Source: Dyella kyungheensis (GTDB lineage: Bacteria; Pseudomonadota; Gammaproteobacteria; Xanthomonadales; Rhodanobacteraceae). Taken from it: 64,000 nt of DNA. The position numbers and the translations under genes were made by a program. This document shows, piece by piece, positions 1 to 6,976 of the stretch; within the stretch, counting starts at the first letter, position 1, and each line of letters begins with the position of its first letter. The notes beneath the pieces were generated by a model that saw only the letters and a list, made by a program, of their open reading frames with translations, ran no database searches and was not told the origin of the DNA. The stretch covers positions 186,001 through 250,000 of the forward strand of contig NZ_JADIKC010000003.1 of assembly GCF_016905005.1 (NCBI RefSeq), read 5' to 3'.

Positions 1-900
1 GCGCATGCCAACCCGGCCTTCTCGGGTCAGATGATCAACCTGGCCAACACCAGCAAGGGCAGCGCCGACAGCATCGCGTTGTCGCTGAAGAAGCCGTTCT
101 CGGAAGAGTGGTCGGGCATGGTCGGCTTCACCTGGAGCCGTTCGACCGAAGTGAATCCGGGCACGTCCTCGGTCGCCAACTCGAACTACAGCAACAACTA
201 CGTCTACAACTCCAACGAAAACGTCGCCAGCACCTCGAACTACTCGGTGCCGCGTCGCGTCATCGCCTCGCTCAACTGGCAGCATCGCTTCTGGGGCGAC
301 TACGCCACCAGCGCGAGCATCTTCTACGATGGTCACTCCGCGTCCCCGTACAGCTGGACGTTCGGCAATGACGCCAATGGCGACGGCTACATCAACGACC
401 TGGTCTACATTCCGCGTCCGGGTGAAGTCGAGTTCCGTCCGAACACCGATCCGAAGCTGATCCAGCAGTTCTGGGACAACATCCAGAAGAACGATTACCT
501 GAAGGATCACCAGGGCGAAGTGGCCAAGCGCAACGGCGACCGCGCCGGCTGGCTCAACCAGATCGACCTGAGCTTCAGCCAGGAAATCCCGGGCATCTTC
601 AAGGGCAACAAGGGCATCATCCGCTTCGACGTGTACAACTTCACCAATCTGCTGAACAAGCATTGGGGCATCGAGAAGCGCGTGACCTTCCCGGGCGGCC
701 GTGCACTGGCCGACTACGCCGGTGTCGATCCGAAGACCGGCAAGTACATCTACAACATCGATTGCGGTGGCAAGTCCTCGTGCACCACCTACAACCAGGG
801 TGGTGGTTACACCCCGCTGCCGATCCCGACCTACATCAACAACAACGACGACCTCGCCCAGCGCTGGTCGGTGCTTTTGACGGTGAAGTACGCGTTCTGA
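1..900 (+). CDS. TonB-dependent receptor, Oar-like (C-terminal part, 5' cut by window)
   Basis: The reading frame is open from the first base and ends at a TGA at 898-900, so only the last 299 residues of a larger outer-membrane protein are present. The fragment shows alternating aromatic and polar strands rich in Asn, Tyr and Gly, as in a TonB-dependent beta-barrel, and it ends in Tyr-Ala-Phe, the aromatic C-terminus read by the BAM complex. The 'NANGDGYINDLVYIPRPGEV'-like region and the 'R-D-V-YNFTNLLNKHWG' strand are typical of Oar-like receptors, which are abundant in Xanthomonadales. The substrate cannot be told. The ATG at 31 is an internal methionine, not the start. A strong terminator follows. 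Confidence 0.85.
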   Translation, partial: AHANPAFSGQMINLANTSKGSADSIALSLKKPFSEEWSGMVGFTWSRSTEVNPGTSSVANSNYSNNYVYNSNENVASTSNYSVPRRVIASLNWQHRFWGDYATSASIFYDGHSASPYSWTFGNDANGDGYINDLVYIPRPGEVEFRPNTDPKLIQQFWDNIQKNDYLKDHQGEVAKRNGDRAGWLNQIDLSFSQEIPGIFKGNKGIIRFDVYNFTNLLNKHWGIEKRVTFPGGRALADYAGVDPKTGKYIYNIDCGGKSSCTTYNQGGGYTPLPIPTYINNNDDLAQRWSVLLTVKYAF

Positions 901-928
901 CGCAATTGCTTGCGTAGCTCGACCTCTG

Positions 929-956
929 GCCGGCGCCCTCGGGCGCCGGCTTTTTT
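929..956 (+). terminator. Rho-independent terminator of the TonB receptor gene
   Basis: A perfect 10-bp GC stem (GCCGGCGCCC/GGGCGCCGGC, two-base loop) is followed by six T. It lies 28 bases after the stop codon. Confidence 0.9.
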
Positions 957-1074
957 ATTAATGGAAGAAACGCGTGAAACTTGACCCTGCCATGCCCGGC
1001 GCGGGAAGCTACGCGGTCCGCCGCGTTTTGCACGGACGAGCGAGCCGCGAGGGCGCGGCGAGGAGATTGGTTGA

Positions 1075-2484
1075 ATGAATGACATGCATGCCGGCAAATC
1101 CGGCCGACTTGCCACCGTGAGCGCGCGCATTTCGCCCGCCGGTGGCCTGGATATCCTGTCCCGCAACGAAGTGGCGCGCCTGCGCGACGCCAGCGGTTCG
1201 GGCCTGCACGCCTTGCTGCGCCGCTGCGCGCTGGCGGTGCTCACCTCGGGCAACATGAGCGACGATCCGCGCTCGATCCTGGAACAGTTCCCCGATTTCG
1301 ACATCCAGGTGCTGCAGCAGGACCGCGGCATCAAGATCGAGCTGACCCATGCGCCGGCCCAGGCCTTCGTCGACGGCCAGATCATCCGCGGCATCAACGA
1401 GCTGCTGGTGGCCGTGGTGCGCGACATCGTCTACGTCTCCACGCAGATGGAGCAAGGCAATTTCGATCTGGACGACAGCGTCGGTCTTACCCACGCGGTG
1501 TTCGAGATCCTGCGCAACGCGCGCATCCTCAAGGCGCAGATCGATCCGAACCTGGTGGTGTGCTGGGGCGGCCATTCGATTTCGCGCGACGAGTACGAAT
1601 ACACCAAGCAGGTGGGCTACCAGCTTGGCCTGCGCAGCATGGACATCTGCACGGGTTGCGGCCCGGGCGCCATGAAGGGCCCGATGAAGGGCGCGACGAT
1701 TGCGCACGCCAAGCAGCGCCGCCGCAACAATCGCTACATCGGCATCACCGAGCCGGGCATTATCGCGGCCGAGTCGCCGAACCCGATCGTCAATCACCTG
1801 GTGATCATGCCGGACATCGAGAAGCGTCTCGAAGCGTTCGTGCGCATGGGCCACGGCATCATCGTGTTCCCGGGCGGCGTGGGCACGGCGGAAGAGATCC
1901 TCTATCTGCTCGGCATCCTGCTGCATCCGGACAACGCCGGCGTGCCGTTCCCGCTGATCCTCACCGGCCCGAGGCAGTCGGCTGCGTATTTCGAGCAGAT
2001 CGATCGCTTCCTTCGCCTGACCCTGGGCGAGAGCGTGACGCAGCATTACCAGATCATCGTGGACGACCCGGCCGCCGTGGCGCGCGCGATGGTTCGCGGC
2101 ATCGAGAAGGTGCGCAACTATCGCCTGGACACCAAGGATGCGTTCTTCTTCAACTGGTCGCTGAACATTCCGTACGCGTTCCAGCTGCCGTTCCGTCCCA
2201 CGCACGAGGCTATGCGCTCGCTGGCGATCCATCGCGATCGTCCGCGCCACGAGCTGGCGGCCGACCTGCGCCGTGCGTTCTCGGGCATCGTGGCGGGCAA
2301 TGTGAAGGAAGAGGGCCTGCGTGCCATCGAGAAGTTCGGCCCGTTCGAAATCGACGGCGATGCTGACGTGATGCATTCGCTGGACGATCTGCTGAAGGCC
2401 TTCGTGGCCCAGGACCGCATGAAGCTCCCCGGCGGCACGGCCTATGTGCCTTGCTATCGGGTGCTCACCAGCAAGGCCGCCTGA
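1075..2484 (+). CDS. ppnN: Nucleotide 5'-monophosphate nucleosidase PpnN (LOG family, YgdH)
   Basis: This 469-residue protein matches the size and layout of PpnN/YgdH, which hydrolyses the N-glycosidic bond of purine (and some pyrimidine) nucleoside monophosphates to ribose 5-phosphate and base in the cytosol and is regulated by (p)ppGpp in E. coli. The central LOG/Rossmann domain shows 'CTGCGPGAMKGPMKGAT' near residue 195 and the family signature 'FPGGVGTAEE' near residue 264. The extra N- and C-terminal domains distinguish it from short LOG proteins. The ATG at 1075 has AGGAGA eight bases upstream (1061-1066); a second ATG three codons later is possible. It stands alone between a terminator and a tRNA gene. 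Confidence 0.92.
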   Translation: MNDMHAGKSGRLATVSARISPAGGLDILSRNEVARLRDASGSGLHALLRRCALAVLTSGNMSDDPRSILEQFPDFDIQVLQQDRGIKIELTHAPAQAFVDGQIIRGINELLVAVVRDIVYVSTQMEQGNFDLDDSVGLTHAVFEILRNARILKAQIDPNLVVCWGGHSISRDEYEYTKQVGYQLGLRSMDICTGCGPGAMKGPMKGATIAHAKQRRRNNRYIGITEPGIIAAESPNPIVNHLVIMPDIEKRLEAFVRMGHGIIVFPGGVGTAEEILYLLGILLHPDNAGVPFPLILTGPRQSAAYFEQIDRFLRLTLGESVTQHYQIIVDDPAAVARAMVRGIEKVRNYRLDTKDAFFFNWSLNIPYAFQLPFRPTHEAMRSLAIHRDRPRHELAADLRRAFSGIVAGNVKEEGLRAIEKFGPFEIDGDADVMHSLDDLLKAFVAQDRMKLPGGTAYVPCYRVLTSKAA

Positions 2485-2508
2485 ACGTCATTGATTGGTC
2501 AAAACGGC

Positions 2509-2537
2509 TTGACAGCCCGGAGCTGAATATTCAAACT
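2509..2537 (+). promoter_or_regulatory. Promoter of the tRNA-Asn gene
   Basis: A consensus -35 TTGACA (2509-2514) is followed after 17 bases by CAAACT (2532-2537), a weak -10 keeping the key A2 and T6. It lies 15 bases before the tRNA 5' end. Confidence 0.55.
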
Positions 2538-2551
2538 ATTCAGCTCACCCC

Positions 2552-2628
2552 GCCCGAATAGCTCAGCCGGTTAGAGCACTTGACTGTTAATCAGGGGGTC
2601 GTTGGTTCGAGTCCAACTTCGGGCGCCA
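2552..2628 (+). tRNA. tRNA-Asn (anticodon GTT)
   Basis: A 77-base cloverleaf: acceptor GCCCGAA (2552-2558) pairs with TTCGGGC (2618-2624), anticodon GTT at 2586-2588, T-loop GTTCGAGTC, and an encoded CCA end (2626-2628). It inserts Asn at AAC and AAU codons. Short open frames across it are not genes. Confidence 0.97.
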
Positions 2629-2636
2629 TATTCGAG

Positions 2637-2665
2637 AAAACCCTGCCTTCGGGCGGGGTTTTTTT
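2637..2665 (+). terminator. Terminator after tRNA-Asn
   Basis: CCCTGCC-TTCG-GGCGGGG stem (one G-T pair, TTCG tetraloop) flanked by AAAA and followed by seven T. Confidence 0.9.
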
Positions 2666-2785
2666 ATGCCTGCGTTCCGGGGTGGTCTCAATGACCTCTG
2701 ATTGTGGCGTTCAGACTATTCCGGTGAACTGCGCCCTGCGATCCAGCGCACAATCATGCCCAATGCCCGGGCCGTGGAGGCCGCG

Positions 2786-3124
2786 ATGCGTGCTGGATGG
2801 CTGATCGCAGGAATGCTGGGGCTCGCGGGATGCGCGAGCAGCGGGGACCTCACGCACCGCAAGCCCACCTTCCGGGCGAGTACGGCCAAGCTCGACTCGG
2901 TCTATGCGGCCTGCGTGCAGGCGCGCTGGGCAGCGATCTCGCCCGGTGCGCGCATCGTCGAAACGCCGACGACGCTTCAGGTGGTGGTGGTCAATGCCAC
3001 CACGAGCGCGGAGGAGTTGTTGGTCATCCACAGCAGGGCCGCCGGGGCCGAGGTGGCGTTGTACGAGCGCATCGAAGTGTTGGCGTTGCGTGCGTATCGG
3101 GATTCGGCCAAGGCATGCCTCTAG
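2786..3124 (+). CDS. Small putative lipoprotein of unknown function
   Basis: This is a 112-residue protein. The start chosen is the ATG at 2786, with GTGGAGG five bases upstream, because it places a short signal peptide directly before a lipobox, LAGC, with lipidation Cys16. A longer start at 2756 would add ten residues before the hydrophobic segment. After the signal, the protein is about 95 residues with two further Cys (near residues 45 and 111) that could form a disulfide. I recognise no domain. The stop codon overlaps the stop of the convergent pseudopilin gene. Likely inner- or outer-membrane anchored in the periplasm. Confidence 0.7.
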   Translation: MRAGWLIAGMLGLAGCASSGDLTHRKPTFRASTAKLDSVYAACVQARWAAISPGARIVETPTTLQVVVVNATTSAEELLVIHSRAAGAEVALYERIEVLALRAYRDSAKACL

Positions 3125-3681
3125 TGGCTCGCCGCACAGAGCCTGGCCTCGTTCGGGGCGGCCGTGCCCGCGGCAATGCGTCCCGCGAGGCTGAGCCTCA
3201 GCGCCAGTGCGTCCTCCGCATGGCCCGCGCGGCACAGCGTAAAAGTCGCGTTGCTGCCGCCCGCCGTGCCGCTGGGCTGGAAACGGATGCGCGTGCGGCC
3301 GTCGCTGCTCATGATGATCAATCGGGCGTAACCGGCATGCACCAGCGCGGGCGGGCCATCCAACTGGCTGGCCTGAGTGCTGCGATAGCGGCCCGCCGCC
3401 CAGCCGCGATCCCAACGCACGCTGTCCACGCATTGCCGGCCGTTCATCGAGGGGCAGAGCAGGGTGCGCCGCCCGCTGGTGATGGCCAGGCTGCGGGCAT
3501 GCTGGAGCGAGGCGATCAGCTCGATCTGGGCGGTGATCAGCTGGTAGTGCGCCAGCATCCGCCCCATGGTGGGCATCGCGATGCCAAGCAATATCGCCGC
3601 AATAGCCAGCACGATGGCGGCTTCGATCAGCGTGAATCCGCCGTGGCGGCGCGAATGATAGGCTTCCCGTCCTGTTCTCAC
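3121..3681 (-). CDS. GspH/FimT-family type IV pilin-like protein (minor pseudopilin)
   Basis: The 186-residue product begins with a short basic leader ending in Gly-Gly followed by FTLIE, the class III prepilin signal: peptidase cleavage is expected at G15|F16, with Glu at mature position 5, then a hydrophobic helix of about 20 residues. The C-terminal part ('LLCPSMNGRQCV', 'IIMSSDGRTRIRFQPSG') is typical of the GspH/FimT domain, a minor pilin or pseudopilin that primes type IV pilus or type II secretion fibres. The gene stands alone, with no other pilus gene nearby, which is common for FimT-like genes. Its stop codon shares bases with that of the convergent lipoprotein gene. Confidence 0.85.
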   Translation of the reverse strand: MRTGREAYHSRRHGGFTLIEAAIVLAIAAILLGIAMPTMGRMLAHYQLITAQIELIASLQHARSLAITSGRRTLLCPSMNGRQCVDSVRWDRGWAAGRYRSTQASQLDGPPALVHAGYARLIIMSSDGRTRIRFQPSGTAGGSNATFTLCRAGHAEDALALRLSLAGRIAAGTAAPNEARLCAASH

Positions 3682-3770
3682 CGGCCGCCTCCAGCGCCAC
3701 GGAAGCGTTCAGCCTAGCGATGGACTAGCGCCGCCCCAGTCATCGGGCACCAGGGCCGCGTGTCGTAGCC

Positions 3771-3805
3771 TGCTGACAGGCCCTGTCAGCAGGGCAATTT
3801 AAAAT
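3771..3805 (+). promoter_or_regulatory. Palindrome and probable -10 upstream of uvrB
   Basis: A perfect 10-bp inverted repeat, TGCTGACAGG-C-CCTGTCAGCA (3771-3791), lies just upstream of TAAAAT (3800-3805), a five-of-six match to the -10. The palindrome is not followed by a T tract, so it looks more like an operator than a terminator. It does not fit the E. coli LexA consensus CTGT-N8-ACAG. Confidence 0.45.
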
Positions 3806-3833
3806 GCACCGTCGCGACCGCATGTAGAGAGCC

Positions 3834-5852
3834 ATGACTGACCGCTTCGAACTCGTCTCCCCCTACCAACCCTCCGGCGATCAGCCCGAGGCCATTCGCA
3901 AACTCGCCGAGGGCTTCGAGGCCGGTCTCGCGGCGCAGACGTTGCTGGGCGTGACGGGCTCGGGCAAGACCTACACCATCGCCAACGTGATCCAGCAGGT
4001 GCAGCGGCCGACCATCGTGATGGCGCCGAACAAGACGCTGGCGGCGCAGTTGTACGGGGAGTTCAAGGAATTCTTTCCGCACAACGCGGTGGAGTACTTC
4101 GTCAGCTACTACGACTACTACCAGCCCGAAGCGTACGTGGTGGCGTCGGACACGTTCATCGAGAAAGACGCGTCGATCAACGATCACATCGAACAGATGC
4201 GACTGGCGGCCACCAAGGCACTGTTGTCGCGCAAGGACGCGATCATCGTGGCCACGGTGTCGGCGATCTACGGCCTGGGCGATCCGGAAGACTATCTCTC
4301 GCTGCGGCTGATCCTCGCCAAGGGCGAGCATATCGATCAGCGTCAGCTGATTCGCCAGTTGACCGAGCTGCAGTACACGCGCAACGAGATGGAGTTGCGT
4401 CGCGGCACGTACCGCGTGCGCGGCGAAGTGATCGACGTCTTTCCGGCCGAATCGGAAAGCGAAGCGCTGCGCATCGAACTGTTCGATGGTGACGTCGAAA
4501 GCATGGCGCTGTTCGATCCGCTCACCGGCGAGACCATCCGCAAGGTGCCGCGCTACACCATCTATCCGCGCACGCATTACGCCAGCACGCGCGAAAGCGT
4601 GTTGAACGCGATCGAGACGGTCAAGGTCGAATTGAAGGACCGCCTCGAGCAGCTCTACAAGGACAACAAGCTGGTGGAAGCGCAGCGCCTCGATCAGCGC
4701 ACGCGTTTCGACATCGAGATGATGGCCGAGGTCGGTTACTGCCAGGGCATCGAGAACTATTCGCGCCACCTCACGCGCCGCGGTCCGGGCGAGCCGCCGC
4801 CGACGCTGTTCGACTACCTGCCGGCCGATGCGTTGCTGGTGGTGGACGAATCGCACGTCACCATTCCGCAGCTGGGCGCGATGTACAAAGGCGACCGCTC
4901 GCGCAAGGAGACGCTGGTGGAGTTCGGTTTCCGCCTGCCGTCGGCGATGGACAACCGTCCGCTGCGTTTCGAGGAATGGGAGGCGCGCGCGCCGCGTTCC
5001 ATCTACGTGTCGGCCACGCCGCGCGACTATGAGTTGCAGAAGTCCGGCGATGCCGTGGTCGAGCTGGTGGTACGCCCCACGGGCCTGATCGATCCGGAAG
5101 TGGAAGTGCGCCCGGTGCGTACGCAGGTCGACGATTTGCTGGGCGAAGTGCACAAGCGCGTGGCGATGGGCGACCGCGTGCTGGTCACCACGCTGACCAA
5201 GCGCATGGCCGAGAACCTCACCGAATACCTCGGCGAGCATGGCGTGAAAGTGCGTTATCTCCATTCGGATATCGAAACGGTCGAGCGCGTGGAGATCATT
5301 CGCGACTTGCGACTGGGCGAGTTCGACGTGCTGGTGGGCATCAACCTGCTGCGCGAAGGTCTGGACATGCCCGAGGTCTCGCTGGTGGCGATCCTGGATG
5401 CCGACAAGGAAGGTTTCCTGCGCTCCACCGGCTCGCTTATCCAGACAATCGGCCGTGCCGCGCGCAACCTGCGCGGCAAGGCGATTCTCTACGCCGACAA
5501 CATCACCCGCTCGATGCAGGCGGCGATGGATGAAACCGCTCGCCGCCGCGAAAAGCAGCAGGCATACAACGAAGCCAACGGAATCACCCCGCAATCGGTG
5601 GTGCGCCGGATTGCCGACATCATGGAAGGCGCGCGCAGCGAGTCCCCCTCGCGCGGGCGCGGCCGCCGCGGTGAGCGTCAGGGTGCCGTGGCGGAGAAGG
5701 GTGCCGACTACGCCACGCTGAACCCCGATCAGGCGTCGGCCATGGTCAAGAAGCTCGAGGCGCAGATGTACAAGCACGCCGAGAACCTGGAATTCGAGGA
5801 AGCCGCACGGCTTCGCGACCAGATCCACAAGCTGCGCGAGCGAACCGGCTAG
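3834..5852 (+). CDS. uvrB: Excinuclease ABC subunit UvrB
   Basis: UvrB is the damage-verifying helicase-like subunit of nucleotide excision repair; it is loaded by UvrA and recruits UvrC. The 672-residue length is standard. Visible motifs are Walker A 'GVTGSGKT' (near residues 39-46), the beta-hairpin region '[15 protein letters not shown]' (near 92-106) that is inserted into the DNA, the 'DESH' box (near 338), helicase motif V '[14 protein letters not shown]' and motif VI 'QTIGRAARN', and a C-terminal UVR domain (last about 40 residues, '[14 protein letters not shown]') that binds UvrC. It is a single-gene unit followed by a tRNA gene with its own promoter. Confidence 0.98.
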   Translation: MTDRFELVSPYQPSGDQPEAIRKLAEGFEAGLAAQTLLGVTGSGKTYTIANVIQQVQRPTIVMAPNKTLAAQLYGEFKEFFPHNAVEYFVSYYDYYQPEAYVVASDTFIEKDASINDHIEQMRLAATKALLSRKDAIIVATVSAIYGLGDPEDYLSLRLILAKGEHIDQRQLIRQLTELQYTRNEMELRRGTYRVRGEVIDVFPAESESEALRIELFDGDVESMALFDPLTGETIRKVPRYTIYPRTHYASTRESVLNAIETVKVELKDRLEQLYKDNKLVEAQRLDQRTRFDIEMMAEVGYCQGIENYSRHLTRRGPGEPPPTLFDYLPADALLVVDESHVTIPQLGAMYKGDRSRKETLVEFGFRLPSAMDNRPLRFEEWEARAPRSIYVSATPRDYELQKSGDAVVELVVRPTGLIDPEVEVRPVRTQVDDLLGEVHKRVAMGDRVLVTTLTKRMAENLTEYLGEHGVKVRYLHSDIETVERVEIIRDLRLGEFDVLVGINLLREGLDMPEVSLVAILDADKEGFLRSTGSLIQTIGRAARNLRGKAILYADNITRSMQAAMDETARRREKQQAYNEANGITPQSVVRRIADIMEGARSESPSRGRGRRGERQGAVAEKGADYATLNPDQASAMVKKLEAQMYKHAENLEFEEAARLRDQIHKLRERTG

Positions 5853-5873
5853 GCGCCGTTGAAGGCGGGGTGG

Positions 5874-5902
5874 TTGTCCCCGGCAGGCCGAGCACGTATA
5901 CT
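5874..5902 (+). promoter_or_regulatory. Promoter of tRNA-Val
   Basis: TTGTCC (5874-5879), 17-base spacer, TATACT (5897-5902, five of six). It ends 32 bases before the mature tRNA. Confidence 0.75.
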
Positions 5903-5934
5903 GCGCGGCTCGCACGGTACGCCGGGCGAGCTCC

Positions 5935-6009
5935 GGGCGGTTAGCTCAGCGGTAGAGCACTACCTTGACATGGTAGGGGTCACAAGTTCGATCCTTGTAC
6001 CGCCCACCA
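5935..6009 (+). tRNA. tRNA-Val (anticodon GAC)
   Basis: A 75-base cloverleaf: acceptor GGGCGGT (5935-5941) pairs with ACCGCCC (5999-6005), anticodon GAC at 5967-5969 in the loop TTGACAT, T-arm AAGTTCGATCCTT, encoded CCA (6007-6009). Confidence 0.97.
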
Positions 6010-6018
6010 ATACCGACG

Positions 6019-6053
6019 AAACGGCGTGGCCTTAGGTCACGCCGTTTCTTTTT
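6019..6053 (+). terminator. Terminator after tRNA-Val
   Basis: ACGGCGTG (6021-6028) pairs with CACGCCGT (6038-6045), followed by a T-rich tail. It lies 20 bases before the next coding start. Confidence 0.8.
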
Positions 6054-6072
6054 GCGCTGAAGGAGCTGGTCG

Positions 6073-6522
6073 ATGACGTACCTCTGGGTCAAGAGCTTCC
6101 ATGTCGTGTTCGTCATTGCCTGGATGGCCACGGTGTTCTACCTGCCGCGCATCCTGGTGAACATCGCCGAGGCGGGCGAGGAGCCGGTCGTGAAGGCGCG
6201 GCTGCTGCTGATGGGGCGTCGGCTGTACCGGTTCGGGCACAACATGTTCGGCGTGGCTTTCCTGTTCGGGCTCGCCTTGTGGGAGGGCTGGCGCCTGTTC
6301 CCGCAAACGCTGCCGGATGTGGTCGCGTCGAGGCACTGGATCGACGCCAAGCTGACCCTGGTCGTGCTGATGCTGGTCTATTTCATCTGGTCCGGGCGCC
6401 TGCTCAAGCGCAGTGAGAAGGGCGGGGCGCTGCCATCGCCGAAGACGCTGCGCATCATGAACGAGCTGCCCGTGCTGGTGCTGCTGGGCATTGTGTTCCT
6501 GGTGATCGCCAAGCCGTTCTGA
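6073..6522 (+). CDS. CopD/HemJ-family integral membrane protein (possible protoporphyrinogen IX oxidase)
   Basis: A 149-residue protein with four predicted hydrophobic helices. The N-terminus 'WVKSFHVVFVIAWMATVFYLPRILV' region and the 'DAKLTLVVLMLVYF' segment match the HemJ (UPF0093/CopD-like) family, in which the early His and the Lys are conserved; HemJ oxidises protoporphyrinogen IX to protoporphyrin IX in haem synthesis in bacteria lacking HemG and HemY. The size fits HemJ rather than the larger copper-resistance CopD. The gene is monocistronic and followed by a REP-like inverted pair. Function is assigned from family resemblance; whether this genome has another oxidase cannot be seen. 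Confidence 0.75.
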   Translation: MTYLWVKSFHVVFVIAWMATVFYLPRILVNIAEAGEEPVVKARLLLMGRRLYRFGHNMFGVAFLFGLALWEGWRLFPQTLPDVVASRHWIDAKLTLVVLMLVYFIWSGRLLKRSEKGGALPSPKTLRIMNELPVLVLLGIVFLVIAKPF

Positions 6523-6545
6523 GACCCGTCCGCTAGACGATCCCT

Positions 6546-6629
6546 TGTGGGAGCGCACCCTGTGCGCGACAGCGTATGGCGAAGCGGACTATTCCTATGC
6601 TGCCGGTCACGCACAGGGTGCGCTCCTAC
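6546..6629. repeat. REP-like hairpin pair (BIME-like), copy 1
   Basis: A 26-base unit (6546-6571) with an internal hairpin GCGCAC-CCT-GTGCGC is followed 34 bases later by an inverted copy (6606-6629). The same unit pair recurs at 45353-45433, so it is a dispersed extragenic repeat. Confidence 0.8.
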
Positions 6630-6653
6630 TGAGGCTTGCTGTTGGCGGCTGAT

Positions 6654-6976
6654 TTGACACCGCGCAATAGGCTAAACTAGCGTTCTATCTCCACCACCCC
6701 GAGACAAGGTGGCCCGCGCCCAGAGCGCCGGTCGAGCGTGTGACATGGCAACTACGAGCTTCCAACGCTGATCTGAGCCACGCCTTGTTTGACACAAAGG
6801 GCGCATGGCGTCTTTTTTTATGCCCGCCGTCCAGGCAGGCAAGAGCAAGACCGGCCATCCATGGCCGGATCATGAATTAAGTGCCAGCCATCCGGGCTGG
6901 CAAAGCAACACCGGCCATCCATGGCCGGACTCTTCAAATAGAGCATTTCCTTTGGACGTCTTTTCTAGGTGTCAAC
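6654..6976 (+). promoter_or_regulatory. Structured leader of thrS with possible threonine leader peptide and terminator-like hairpin
   Basis: A consensus -35 TTGACA lies at 6654-6659, though the -10 is unclear (TAAACT after 13 bases or TAGCGT after 18). Downstream are a CCACC/GGTGG hairpin (6691-6712) and an eight-codon ORF, ATG GCA ACT ACG..., at 6745-6771, encoding Met-Ala-Thr-Thr-Ser-Phe-Gln-Arg. This is followed by a bulged stem, ACGCC (6780-6784) with GGCGT (6807-6811), and seven T (6813-6819). Three further hairpins follow at 6851-6868, 6883-6901 and 6911-6928. Two tandem Thr codons before a terminator-like element upstream of threonyl-tRNA synthetase suggest attenuation. The leader ORF has only a weak ribosome site (GAG), so this is an inference. 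Confidence 0.4.
6851..6928. repeat. Three small palindromic hairpins in the thrS leader
   Basis: CCGGCCAT-CC-ATGGCCGG occurs at 6851-6868 and again at 6911-6928; between them is GCCAGCC-ATCCG-GGCTGGC (6883-6901). The second copy is followed by ACTCTTCAA, as is the related hairpin at 10566-10583, so these belong to a small dispersed repeat family. Confidence 0.7.

Noticed and set aside
3771-3791. LexA box at uvrB
   Set aside because: The palindrome has ACAG before CTGT, the reverse of the E. coli CTGT-N8-ACAG order, so it was recorded only as an unassigned palindrome.
3786-5915. A 709-codon open frame antisense to uvrB, and similar long antisense frames over thrS, pheT, secD, sufB and the nuclease gene
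   Set aside because: These are typical of high-GC DNA. Their sequences are rich in Arg, His and Ala without domain pattern, and they mirror genes with clear family motifs.
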